Source: Dokdonella_A sp963758365 (GTDB taxonomy: Bacteria; Pseudomonadota; Gammaproteobacteria; Xanthomonadales; Rhodanobacteraceae). Taken from it: 64,000 nucleotides of DNA. A model generated the notes under the pieces. That model worked only from the letters and a program-made list of their open reading frames with translations, was not told the origin of the DNA and made no database searches. Below are positions 34,723-43,062 of this stretch, one piece after another; position 1 is the first letter of the stretch, and each line of letters starts with the position of its first letter. A program made the translations under genes and the position numbers. The DNA lies in contig CAVWVB010000001.1 in the NCBI GenBank assembly GCA_963758365.1, positions 2,852,001-2,916,000 on the forward strand, in the 5' to 3' direction.

Positions 34723-35508
34723 TCAATGCAGATTGCGGCCGTGGAACAGTTCCTCGATCTCGCGCCTGAGCAGGTTCGAGATGCGCTGGCGCTCCTTGAA
34801 AGACAGATCGTCGGCATTGGCCTCGAACAGATACGTGTCGAGGTCGAAGTCCTTCACGTGCATCTTGGTGTGGAAGATGTTCTCCTGATACACGTTGACG
34901 TCGAACATCTCGTATTTCTGGCGGATGTGCTTGGCCAGGTAGTCCTGGATCGAGTTGATCTTGTGGTCGATGTAATGTTTGCGCCCCTTCACGTCGCGGG
35001 TGAAGCCGCGCACGCGATAGTCCATCGTCACGATATCCGACTCGAAACTGTCGATCAGGTAGTTCAACGCGCGCAGCGGCGAAATGACGCCGCACGTGGC
35101 CACGTCGATGTCCGCGCGGAATGTCGCGATCCCGTTGTGCGGGTGCGTCTCCGGGTAGGTATGCACGGTGATGTGGCTCTTGTCCAGGTGCGCCACGACC
35201 GCACCGGAGATCATGTCGCGACCGAGCTTCTCGACCACCGGATGTTCGGATATGAGGATCGTCACCGACGCACCCTGCGGGTCGTAGTCCTGGCGCGCGA
35301 TGTTGAGGATGTTCGCGCCGATGATGTCCGCGACATCGGTCAGGATCTGGGTCAGGCGGTCGGAATCGTACTGCTCGTCGATGTATTCGATGTAGCGTTG
35401 ACGCTGATCCTCGGACACCGCGTAGCAGATGTCGTAGATGTTGAAGCTGAGCGCCTTGGTCAGGTTGTTGAAGCCCTGCAACTGCAGGCGCGGAATCGGC
35501 TTGACCAC
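34723..35508 (-). CDS. speD: S-adenosylmethionine decarboxylase proenzyme (SpeD)
   Basis: A 261-residue class 1A enzyme that supplies decarboxylated SAM for spermidine synthesis. The proenzyme cleaves itself at the Lys-Ser bond in AHLDKSHITVHTYPETHP, making the pyruvoyl cofactor from Ser. The family body is unmistakable: LQGFNNLTKALSFNIYDICY, ILNIARQDYDPQGASVTILI and FRADIDVATCGVISPLRAL. I chose the GTG at 35508 (protein V/M-VKPIPRLQLQG), preceded on its strand by GAGG at ~8 bp. Upstream reading frame is not family-like. It is divergent from the clp/crp gene. Confidence 0.96.
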   Translation of the reverse strand: MVKPIPRLQLQGFNNLTKALSFNIYDICYAVSEDQRQRYIEYIDEQYDSDRLTQILTDVADIIGANILNIARQDYDPQGASVTILISEHPVVEKLGRDMISGAVVAHLDKSHITVHTYPETHPHNGIATFRADIDVATCGVISPLRALNYLIDSFESDIVTMDYRVRGFTRDVKGRKHYIDHKINSIQDYLAKHIRQKYEMFDVNVYQENIFHTKMHVKDFDLDTYLFEANADDLSFKERQRISNLLRREIEELFHGRNLH

Positions 35509-35837
35509 GGCGGATACCTCGGAAGCGGCGACGATCTGCGCAGGGCCCGGGCAATGCGCGATTGCCCGGGATGCAAGGGCGCGAATTATGGGCCAAGCGA
35601 CTTCGCGATGAAACCGGCGCGATGACCGCTTCCGCCAGGACCATCGGCCCGCACATGCGCGCCGGGCACCTGCCGACACCGCGAATCGCCGGCACGCGGC
35701 GCAACTGGGTCGCGACGTGTGACGCAATATGCAATAAGATGCTGCACGACAGTCGTGGCGGGTTCGCAAGCGCGTGGTTATCCAGGCGTTCCGCCGCGGT
35801 TGCCACATCACCGCCAACCGACGCGGAGAGGGCCTGA
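35509..35837. other. 329-bp divergent promoter region of speD and clp/crp
   Basis: No gene is seen. It must contain the promoters for speD (left) and the CRP-like regulator (right). I found no convincing CRP-type palindrome or strong -35/-10 pair by eye. Confidence 0.5.
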
Positions 35838-36551
35838 GTGGAAGCACAAGGCAAGATCGCTGATTTTCGTTACACGCTGGCGCGCGAGGTGAACCGGGTC
35901 CAGGCGCCGGCCATGCTCACGCCGGACCGCAATGCGATAGAGCGCTTCCTCGGCGCCTGCCACCGCCGCCGATACGCGAGCAAGACCGCGATCATCCGGC
36001 CCGGCGATTCCGCCAACATCCTCTACTACGTGATCGACGGTTCGCTCACGGTCTCCTCCGAAGACGAGGAGGGACGCGAACTGATTCTCGCCTACCTCAA
36101 TCGTGGCGAGTTCATCGGCGAGATGGGCCTGTTCGTCGAGACCCCGCGCCGCGAGGTCATGGTGCGCACGCGTACTCCGTGCGAGCTCGCCGAAATCGGC
36201 TACGAGCGCATGTTCAACCTGTTCGAGGGTCCGCTGCGCGAGGAGTGCCCGAAGATCCTGTTCGCGATCGGCTCGCAGCTGACCAACCGCCTGCTGCACA
36301 CCTCGCGCAAGGTCAGCCGCCTCGCGTTCATGGACGTGACCGGCCGCGTCGCCAAGACCCTGCTCGATCTGATCGAGGAGCCCGACGCGATGACGCATCC
36401 GAAGGGCAAGCAGATCCGCATTTCGCGTCAGGAAATCAGCCGCATCGTCGGCTGCTCGCGCGAGATGGTCGGCCGCGTGCTCAAGCAACTCGAAGAGCAG
36501 GGCATGATCGACGTTGCCGGCAAGACGATCGTCGTGCTCGGCAGCCACTGA
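35838..36551 (+). CDS. clp: CRP-like global regulator (Clp type)
   Basis: A 237-residue CRP/FNR family regulator: cyclic-nucleotide-binding beta-roll (residues ~35-125), dimer helix (~135-165) and helix-turn-helix QEISRIVGCSREMVGRVLKQLEEQG with R208, E209 and R213 equivalent to the base-reading residues of E. coli CRP. Start GTG at 35838. In the ligand pocket R105 is kept (CRP R82), but the Ser that follows it in CRP is Glu (E106), as I recall for Xanthomonas Clp, which responds to cyclic di-GMP. T155-S156 match the CRP pair instead. Its place beside trpC and opposite speD is the Xanthomonas clp arrangement. Confidence 0.92.
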   Translation: MEAQGKIADFRYTLAREVNRVQAPAMLTPDRNAIERFLGACHRRRYASKTAIIRPGDSANILYYVIDGSLTVSSEDEEGRELILAYLNRGEFIGEMGLFVETPRREVMVRTRTPCELAEIGYERMFNLFEGPLREECPKILFAIGSQLTNRLLHTSRKVSRLAFMDVTGRVAKTLLDLIEEPDAMTHPKGKQIRISRQEISRIVGCSREMVGRVLKQLEEQGMIDVAGKTIVVLGSH

Positions 36552-36584
36552 CCGCGTTCGCCGCGCCGCCTCGCGCGGATCGAT

Positions 36585-37409
36585 TCAGCGCGAGCCGGCC
36601 GAAAACAGCCGCTGCAGTTCCGCGCCCGGATCGGGTGCGCGCATGAACGCCTCGCCGACCAGGTACGCGTCGATGCCCGCGGCGCGCAGGCGCGCCACGT
36701 CGGCAGGCGTGCGGATACCGCTCTCGGTGACCACCAGGCGATCGGCGCCGACCCGCCCGCACAGGCGCAACGTCGTGTCGAGCGAGGTTTCGAACGTACG
36801 CAGGTTGCGGTTGTTGATGCCGATCAGCGGCGCCGGGACATCCAGCGCGCGTTCGAGTTCATGCTCGTCGTGCACCTCGACAAGGACATCGAGGTCGAGG
36901 TCGGCCGCGAGCAGGGCAAGTTCTGCCAGCGCGCCGTCGTCGAGCGCGGCGACGATCAGCAGGATGCAGTCGGCACCGATCACGCGCGCCTCGTAGACCT
37001 GGTAGGCGGCGATCGTGAAGTCCTTGCGCAGCAAGGGCAGCGCGCATGCGGCGCGGGCCTGCTCCAGGAACGCCTCGCTGCCCTGGAAGAAATCCGCGTC
37101 GGTCAGCACCGACAGGCAGGCCGCACCGGCGGCCGCGTAGCTGCGCGCGATCGCGGCGGGATCGAAGCCCGCATCCGAGCCGGGTTCCGCGTGTGCGCGG
37201 ATGACCCCGCGCGAAGGGCTCGCCTTCTTGATCTCGGCGATCACCGCGGGTGCACCCGTCGCGATCCTGGTTTCCAGTGCCGCGGCGAAGCCGCGCGTCG
37301 GCGGCAACCCGGCGCAGCGTGCCGCCAGCTCGGCGAGTGGCAGGCGCGCGCTGCGTTCCGCGATCTCCGCGACCTTGCGGGCGAGGATGCGTTCGAGGAT
37401 GTCGCTCAT
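36585..37409 (-). CDS. trpC: Indole-3-glycerol phosphate synthase
   Basis: A 274-residue TIM-barrel enzyme catalysing the fourth dedicated step of tryptophan synthesis. Active-site segments visible: AEIKKASPSRGVI (catalytic Lys), LSVLTDADFFQGS, LLRKDFTIAAYQ (catalytic Lys), GADCILLIVAAL, LVEVHDEHEL, IGINNRNLRTF and VTESGI. The ATG at 37409 (MSDILERILARK) matches the family start. It is the third gene of trpG-trpD-trpC on the minus strand, convergent with clp only 33 bp away. The C-terminal isomerase domain found fused in enterics (TrpCF) is absent. Confidence 0.97.
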   Translation of the reverse strand: MSDILERILARKVAEIAERSARLPLAELAARCAGLPPTRGFAAALETRIATGAPAVIAEIKKASPSRGVIRAHAEPGSDAGFDPAAIARSYAAAGAACLSVLTDADFFQGSEAFLEQARAACALPLLRKDFTIAAYQVYEARVIGADCILLIVAALDDGALAELALLAADLDLDVLVEVHDEHELERALDVPAPLIGINNRNLRTFETSLDTTLRLCGRVGADRLVVTESGIRTPADVARLRAAGIDAYLVGEAFMRAPDPGAELQRLFSAGSR

Positions 37410-37467
37410 TCGGGGATCGGGGATCGGGAGAGGACCGAGGTTCGGGAGGCGAAGAAAAGTGCCGCTT

Positions 37468-38544
37468 TCAGTGGGCGGGTTGGGTGGCGATGGGATCCGC
37501 AGCAAGCGAAGCCGCGCCTGCGATGCGCCGCGTCGCGGCGACGAACGCTTCCAGCTTCGCGATGGCCGCGCCGCGGGCGACGGTGCTGCGCGCGGCCGCG
37601 ACGCCATCCCGTATCGATTTGACGACGCCGGCCGCATACAGCGCGGCGCCCGCATTGAGCAGCACGATGTCGCGCGCGACACCCGGCGTATCCGCGAGCG
37701 CCTCGAGCAGCAAGCGTTTCGATTCGTCCGCATTGGCAACCCTGAGGTTGCGACTCGACGCCATCACCAAGCCGAAATCCTCCGGCTCGATCTCGTACTC
37801 GTGCACGCGGCCATCGCGCAACTCGCCGACCAGCGTCGCCGCGCCGAGCGAGATCTCGTCCATGCCATCGCGACCCCAGACCACGAGTGCATGGCGCGCG
37901 CCGAGCTGCTGCAACGCCCGCACCTGGATTCCGACCAGATCCTCGTGGAACACGCCCATCAGGATGTTCGGCGCGCCGGCCGGATTCGTCAGCGGCCCGA
38001 GGATATTGAAGATCGTGCGCACACCCATCTCGCGGCGAACCGGCGCGACGACCTTCATCGCAGGATGGTGAATGGGGGCGTACATGAAGCCGATGCCGGT
38101 TTCCCCGAAGCAGCGCGCTACCTGCCCCGCGTCGAGATCGATGACCGCGCCCAGCGCCTCGAGTACGTCGGCGCTGCCGGATTTCGACGACACGCTGCGG
38201 TTGCCGTGCTTGGCCACACATGCGCCGGCCGCGGCCGCGACGAACATCGCCGCAGTCGAGATATTGAAGCTGTGCGCGCCGTCGCCGCCGGTGCCGACGA
38301 TGTCGACGAAATTCGCCGGCGTACCGACATCGACTTTCGCCGAGAGTTCGCGCATGACCCGCGCTGCCCCGGTGATCTCGCCGACCGTCTCCTTCTTGAC
38401 GCGCAGGCCCGTGGTGATCGCCGCGATCATTGCCGGCGACACCACGCCACGCATGATCTGCCCCATCAGGTCGACCATCTCGTCGTGGAAGATCTCGCGG
38501 TGTTCGATGGTGCGCTGAAGCGCTTCCTGCGGCGTGATCGGCAT
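37468..38544 (-). CDS. trpD: Anthranilate phosphoribosyltransferase
   Basis: A 358-residue enzyme joining anthranilate to PRPP. The PRPP-binding glycine loop is VGTGGDGAHSFNIST, followed by KHGNRSVSSKSGSADVLEALG, HPAMKVVAPVRREMGVRTIFNILGPLTNP and the metal-binding DEISLG. It is not fused to TrpG, unlike in E. coli. The ATG at 38544 (MPITPQEALQRTIEH) fits the family; it lies 28 bp after trpG and 58 bp before trpC. The C-terminus extends ~15 residues beyond the usual end with an Ala-rich tail. Confidence 0.97.
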   Translation of the reverse strand: MPITPQEALQRTIEHREIFHDEMVDLMGQIMRGVVSPAMIAAITTGLRVKKETVGEITGAARVMRELSAKVDVGTPANFVDIVGTGGDGAHSFNISTAAMFVAAAAGACVAKHGNRSVSSKSGSADVLEALGAVIDLDAGQVARCFGETGIGFMYAPIHHPAMKVVAPVRREMGVRTIFNILGPLTNPAGAPNILMGVFHEDLVGIQVRALQQLGARHALVVWGRDGMDEISLGAATLVGELRDGRVHEYEIEPEDFGLVMASSRNLRVANADESKRLLLEALADTPGVARDIVLLNAGAALYAAGVVKSIRDGVAAARSTVARGAAIAKLEAFVAATRRIAGAASLAADPIATQPAH

Positions 38545-38572
38545 CGATTTTTCCGGGCGACAATGGGGGCGA

Positions 38573-39169
38573 TCACGCGGCTTTCGGCAGCGCGATGCCA
38601 AGGAAATTGCGCAGCAGATCGTGACCGTGCTGGGTCAGGATCGATTCGGGATGAAACTGCACGCCCTCGATCGGCAGATTGCGATGACGCAGGCCCATGA
38701 TCTCGTCGATCGAACCGTCCGCGTGCTCGGTCCAGGCCGTGACCTCCAGGCAATCGGGCAACGACGCCGCATCGACGATCAGCGAATGGTAGCGCGTGGC
38801 CACGAACGGATCGGGCAGTCCGCGGAAGACACCCGCACCGCGGTGCCGGATCGGCGAGGTCTTGCCGTGCATGATCTCGCGCGCGCGCACGACCTTGCCT
38901 CCAAACGCCTGCCCGATCGCCTGGTGGCCGAGGCAGACGCCGAAGACCGGTATCGTCGCGCCGAGCCTCTCGACGATCGCGAGCGATACGCCCGCGTCTT
39001 CGGGCGTGCCGGGACCGGGCGAGATCATGATCAGCTGGGGACGCAGCGCGCGGATCGATGCCACGTCCAGTGCGTCGTTGCGCACGACGCGCACCTCCTG
39101 CCCGAGCTCGCCGAGGTACTGCACGAGATTGAACGTGAAGCTGTCGTAGTTGTCGATCATCAGCAGCAT
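38573..39169 (-). CDS. trpG: Anthranilate synthase glutamine amidotransferase subunit
   Basis: A 198-residue class I glutamine amidotransferase that supplies ammonia to TrpE (may also serve folate synthesis). The start MLLMIDNYDSFTFNLVQYLGELG is classic. The nucleophile Cys is in FGVCLGHQAIGQAFGG and the His/Glu of the triad in VQFHPESI. It is first of trpGDC on the minus strand. Its usual partner trpE lies more than 16 kb away at 55845-57320, on the same strand, with a + strand accessory block in between. The 254 bp between trpG and the divergent sigma gene hold no gene. Confidence 0.97.
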   Translation of the reverse strand: MLLMIDNYDSFTFNLVQYLGELGQEVRVVRNDALDVASIRALRPQLIMISPGPGTPEDAGVSLAIVERLGATIPVFGVCLGHQAIGQAFGGKVVRAREIMHGKTSPIRHRGAGVFRGLPDPFVATRYHSLIVDAASLPDCLEVTAWTEHADGSIDEIMGLRHRNLPIEGVQFHPESILTQHGHDLLRNFLGIALPKAA

Positions 39170-39423
39170 GGTCAGATCATTGCGCCCGCAGGGTGGTGAA
39201 GACCCGATTCGGCGAAGCATACCGGATCACTGCAGACCGGCCTTCGCAACAAATGCCTTCCGCGCACCGCGGCGCGACCGGCCCCCGAACCCGGCCCGGC
39301 TTGCGTGCCGGAAGACCTGCGCGCACGCTATCGCCGACCATGGCCGTTGCGGAGGGGCGCCGCGGTCACGGCGCTCCGCAGCAAAGCGGACGCAGCCAGC
39401 CGCCGCCACGAGGCCGAAGCGCC

Positions 39424-39954
39424 ATGTCCGAGCCGACTCCCGAGCCTTCGCAGTCATCCGATGCACTCTTCGCCGCAGTCTACGAGCGCCTGAAGCTGAT
39501 GGCCGGCCGGCGCGTGGCCGCCGCCGGGCGCAGCGCCACGTTCGATACCACGGCCCTGGTTCATGAGCTCTATCTGCGCATCAACGGGCAAGGCAGCCTG
39601 GTATTCGCGCATCCGTCGCAGTTCTTCTCGTACGCCGCACGCGCGATGCGTCATCTTCTCTGCGATCGCGCGCGTGCGCACCAGAGTCAGCGCGCCGGCG
39701 GCGAGTGGGTGCGGGTGACCCTGACCGCGAGCAAGGAACCGGCTGCGCTGCAGAGCGCCGAGCAGGTGATCGAACTCGATACGGCGCTCGATCGCCTCGC
39801 CGCGGTCGACGAGCGTGCCGCACGCGTGGTCGAACTGCGCTATTTCGCGGGCCTGACATCCGAACAGGCCGCCGACGCGCTCGGCATCAGCAAGCGCACT
39901 GCCGACCGCGACTGGGTATTCGCGCTCGCGTTCCTGAAGACCGGTTTCGGCTGA
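39424..39954 (+). CDS. ECF-type RNA polymerase sigma factor (TIGR02999-like), kinase-paired
   Basis: A 176-residue extracytoplasmic-function sigma factor. Region 2 runs from about residue 10 to 90 (FDTTALVHELYLRI, FFSYAARAMRHLLCDRARAH). Region 4 (~115-176) has LDRLAAVDERAARVVELRYFAGLTSEQAADALGISKRTADRDW with the helix-turn-helix. In ordinary ECF factors region 2.2 carries an acidic DAED motif; here it reads D41-T42-T43-A44. A Thr at that point is what allows kinase control in the Vibrio EcfP-PpkT2 system. The Ser/Thr kinase gene follows 62 bp downstream; no anti-sigma factor gene is seen. Start ATG 39424. Likely targets are the five TGGCACAA elements downstream. Confidence 0.92.
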   Translation: MSEPTPEPSQSSDALFAAVYERLKLMAGRRVAAAGRSATFDTTALVHELYLRINGQGSLVFAHPSQFFSYAARAMRHLLCDRARAHQSQRAGGEWVRVTLTASKEPAALQSAEQVIELDTALDRLAAVDERAARVVELRYFAGLTSEQAADALGISKRTADRDWVFALAFLKTGFG

Positions 39955-40016
39955 TGGCGCAATCGGCCCGGAAAACGCGTTACCTCCGGACAGCCTCGTG
40001 ACACGGAGACGCCCTC

Positions 40017-42962
40017 ATGCCCTCACCCACCCCGACGCTGCGCGAACTGTTCGAGATGGCATGCGACCTGCCGGCGCACGAGCAGGTGCGGATTCTGGAC
40101 GCGCAGTGCTTCGACCCCGCGCAGCGCACGCTGCTCGAGCGAATGCTGGCGGCTGCTCCTGGCACAGGTGGCGCGCTGCCTGATGCGGAGGCCGCTGCGC
40201 TCGCGGCCGTGCTGGCCGAGGACGCGGAGACCCAGCCGTTGCCGCCGGGCTCGCGCATCGGTCCGTTCGAGCTGATCGAACTGCTCGGCGAAGGCGGTTC
40301 CTCGACCGTGTTTCGCGCGGCACGCACGCTCGAGGGCGTGCGCCAGGAAGTGGCGCTGAAACTCCTGCGTCGCGGACTGTATTCGCCCGATGCGCAACGC
40401 CAGTTCCGCCGCGAGCGGCAGGCCCTGTCGCAACTGCGGCATCCGGCGATCGCGCGCCTGATCGAGGGCGGCGTGACCGACACCGGGGCAGCCTATATCG
40501 CACTGGATCTGGTCGACGGCGTGCCGATCACCGACTACGTGCGCGTGCACCGGCTCGATCTGCGCCGGCGCCTGGCCCTGTTCGTCGAGGTCTGTCGCGC
40601 AGTCGAAGCCGCACATCGCGCGCTGATCGTGCACCGCGATCTGAAGCCGTCCAACGTGCTCGTCACCGGCGAAGGAATCGTGAAACTTCTCGACTTCGGA
40701 ATCGCCAAGCTGCTCGATGCGGATGACGATACGCAGACGCGCCTGCCCGCGTTCACGCCGGCCTACGCCGCACCCGAACAGCGCAGCGGCGGATTGATCA
40801 CGACCGCGACCGATGTCTATGCGCTCGGCGTACTGCTCGGCGAGCTGATCACCGGAACGCGCTTCACCGTAGGCTCGACGCGCACGCCGTCCAGTCAGAT
40901 CAGCGACCAGCACGAACCCGGCGTGCTGCCCGCACCCGCGAACGTGACGCGCCGCCAGTTGCGCGGCGATCTCGACAACATCGTGCTGAAGGCGCTCGAT
41001 GCCGAGCCGGCCAAACGTTACGCGTCCGCCGGCGCATTCGCCGAGGACATCGAGCGCCTGCTCGAAGGCCGCCCGGTCGCCGCGCATCCGCCGTCAACCT
41101 GGTATCGCGCACGCAAGTTCGTCACGCGCCATCGCGGCGGCGTTGCGACGACAGCGCTGTTCCTGCTCGCGATATTCGCCGCACTCGGCCTCGCGCTCTG
41201 GCAGGCTGGTGTCGCACGGCAGCAGGCACGGATAGCGCACGAGCAGGCCGGGCGTGCCGATATCACCCGTCGCTTCCTGATCGGTGTTTTCGATCACGCC
41301 GAGCCCGATGCGAATCTCGGCAAGGCGATCACGGCGCGCGAACTCGTCGAACAGGGCGAGCGCGAACTCGCGGCCGGCGAAGATGTTCCTTCGGGCGCGC
41401 GTCTGGATCTGACCGTCATGATTGCGCATCTGTACTGGGACCTGGACGACTACGCGCGCGCCGAGCCACTGATCGCGAGGGCGCTCAGCGCAGCCTCGCG
41501 CCCCGACGTGCCCGATGACATCAAGGCGCGGACGCTGACTTCGATCGCCGCCATCGAGGCGGACAAGCGCAAGTTCGATGCCTCCCTGGGCCACGCGCAG
41601 CAGGCGCTCGCAGTCGCCTTGCGTCTGGGTCCTGCCGGCATCGATTCCGCGTCCGAGGCACGCCGGATTGTGGCGGCTTCGCTGCATGGCAAGGACAACT
41701 CCAGGGATGCGGAGCCGGTGCTGCGTGAAGCGCTGGCCCGCGATCGCGAGGCGTACGGCGACCGCCACCAGGCGCTCGTGGACGACTGGACCGCGCTCGG
41801 CTCCGCCCTGACCGAACTGTCGCGGCTCGATGAGTCGATCGCGGCCCTGCGCAAGGCAGTGGCTCTCGCGCGCGATCTGCACGGCAGCGTGCACAGCAGC
41901 GTGGCGAATGCGTTGCAGAGACTGGGCGAAGTACTGGGCTACGCCGGTGACTACGAGGGCTCGGAGAAGGCCATCCGCGAAGCCGCGGACATCGACGAGA
42001 AAATTTATGGACCGGCACACAACGAAACCCTGATTGCCCGCGGCAACCTGTATTGGGCCATCGAACGCCAGGGCCGCTATGAGGACGGCCTGAAGGGCCG
42101 GTTGTCCATGCTGCCGCTGCTCGAAAAACTCGCACGTGCGCGGCCCGAGACGGTGGCTGCCGCCTATACGTCGATCGGCCAGGACTACGGCAAGCTCGGC
42201 CGTTTCGAAGACGCGGAAGCGAATCTGCGCAATGCGCTGTCCATCTGGGCGAAGTTGCAAGGCTCCAACGATGAGTGGGACAGCGCCGATCCGATGGTCG
42301 GGCTGGCCGACAATCTGCGCTGGGACGGGCACTACGCCGAGGCCGAAAGCGTCCTGCGCAAGGCGATCGCGATCGAGCAGAAGCATGAGCCAGCGGAATC
42401 GGGCTGGCTCAATCGCGACCGCGGGACGCTGGGCGACCTGTTGCGGCAGACCGGCCACTGCGACCAGGCACTCCACGAGCTGACCGCCGCGGTGCAGGCA
42501 CGAAAGAATGCCAAACCCGACCCGAACCTGAGCGTGCTGCTGGCGCAATGGAGTCAGGCGCAACTTGATGCGGGCGACGCGCCCACGGCCCTGACGACGG
42601 CCATGCGGAGTGTCGCGATGGGGAGATCGGTCTTCAGGTCCAGCCGGGCGATCGGTCTGGCCTCGCCGTTGTTCGCACTCGCGCGTGCCGATCTTGCGCT
42701 GGGACATGCCGACGAGGCAGAACCGCTCCTGCGCGAAGCCCTTGCCGTGCGCAGTCCTCCGCACCCGGCCGAGGATCCGCGCGTGCTCGAAATCAAGGTG
42801 TCACTCGTGAATGCACTCGACGCACTCGGGCGCGCGAATGAAGCACGCACGCAGCGCGCGCAGATCGAACCTTTGCTCGTTGCGTCGAAGTCGCCGTACG
42901 CGGCAATCCTGCGGCAGAGATTGGCTGCGACGCCTATTCATCCGACTACCATCGGTTCCTGA
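40017..42962 (+). CDS. Membrane serine/threonine protein kinase with C-terminal TPRs
   Basis: A 981-residue Hanks-type kinase. Kinase domain ~82-355: G-loop GEGGSSTVF, K115 in VALKLL, HRDLKPSN (D208, K210), DFG (D227), APE (252-254). One membrane helix near 372-395 (TTALFLLAIFAALGLALW). The remaining ~580 residues are TPR-like repeats, by topology in the periplasm, ending just before a strong terminator. All catalytic residues are present. Its position directly after the ECF sigma gene, and the Thr in that sigma's region 2.2, argue that the sigma factor is its substrate. The TPR part would sense an envelope or protein signal; the ligand is unknown. Distinct from CadC-like genes, which carry a winged helix instead. 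Confidence 0.94.
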   Translation: MPSPTPTLRELFEMACDLPAHEQVRILDAQCFDPAQRTLLERMLAAAPGTGGALPDAEAAALAAVLAEDAETQPLPPGSRIGPFELIELLGEGGSSTVFRAARTLEGVRQEVALKLLRRGLYSPDAQRQFRRERQALSQLRHPAIARLIEGGVTDTGAAYIALDLVDGVPITDYVRVHRLDLRRRLALFVEVCRAVEAAHRALIVHRDLKPSNVLVTGEGIVKLLDFGIAKLLDADDDTQTRLPAFTPAYAAPEQRSGGLITTATDVYALGVLLGELITGTRFTVGSTRTPSSQISDQHEPGVLPAPANVTRRQLRGDLDNIVLKALDAEPAKRYASAGAFAEDIERLLEGRPVAAHPPSTWYRARKFVTRHRGGVATTALFLLAIFAALGLALWQAGVARQQARIAHEQAGRADITRRFLIGVFDHAEPDANLGKAITARELVEQGERELAAGEDVPSGARLDLTVMIAHLYWDLDDYARAEPLIARALSAASRPDVPDDIKARTLTSIAAIEADKRKFDASLGHAQQALAVALRLGPAGIDSASEARRIVAASLHGKDNSRDAEPVLREALARDREAYGDRHQALVDDWTALGSALTELSRLDESIAALRKAVALARDLHGSVHSSVANALQRLGEVLGYAGDYEGSEKAIREAADIDEKIYGPAHNETLIARGNLYWAIERQGRYEDGLKGRLSMLPLLEKLARARPETVAAAYTSIGQDYGKLGRFEDAEANLRNALSIWAKLQGSNDEWDSADPMVGLADNLRWDGHYAEAESVLRKAIAIEQKHEPAESGWLNRDRGTLGDLLRQTGHCDQALHELTAAVQARKNAKPDPNLSVLLAQWSQAQLDAGDAPTALTTAMRSVAMGRSVFRSSRAIGLASPLFALARADLALGHADEAEPLLREALAVRSPPHPAEDPRVLEIKVSLVNALDALGRANEARTQRAQIEPLLVASKSPYAAILRQRLAATPIHPTTIGS

Positions 42963-42966
42963 CGAC

Positions 42967-42989
42967 TGCCGCAACGGCGGCATTTTTTT
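42967..42989 (+). terminator. Strong Rho-independent terminator after the kinase gene
   Basis: Perfect 6-bp stem TGCCGC-AACG-GCGGCA followed at once by seven Ts. It starts 4 bp after the kinase stop codon and isolates the sigma-kinase pair from the first beta-helix gene. Confidence 0.9.
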
Positions 42990-42996
42990 GCATCGA

Positions 42997-43025
42997 TGGC
43001 ACAAACGGTCCCGGCCGCTCGTTCT
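42997..43025 (+). promoter_or_regulatory. ECF-type promoter element, copy 1
   Basis: TGGCACAAAC (42997-43006), 13 bp, CGTTCT (43020-43025). It is the first of five identical-spacing elements, each before a secreted beta-helix gene. It sits 7 bp after the terminator T-run and 37 bp before the ATG at 43063. Assignment to the cluster's ECF sigma factor is inference. Confidence 0.75.
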
Positions 43026-43062
43026 CCCTGATTACCTCAGCGGGTGTTTCCGGGAGCACGCG

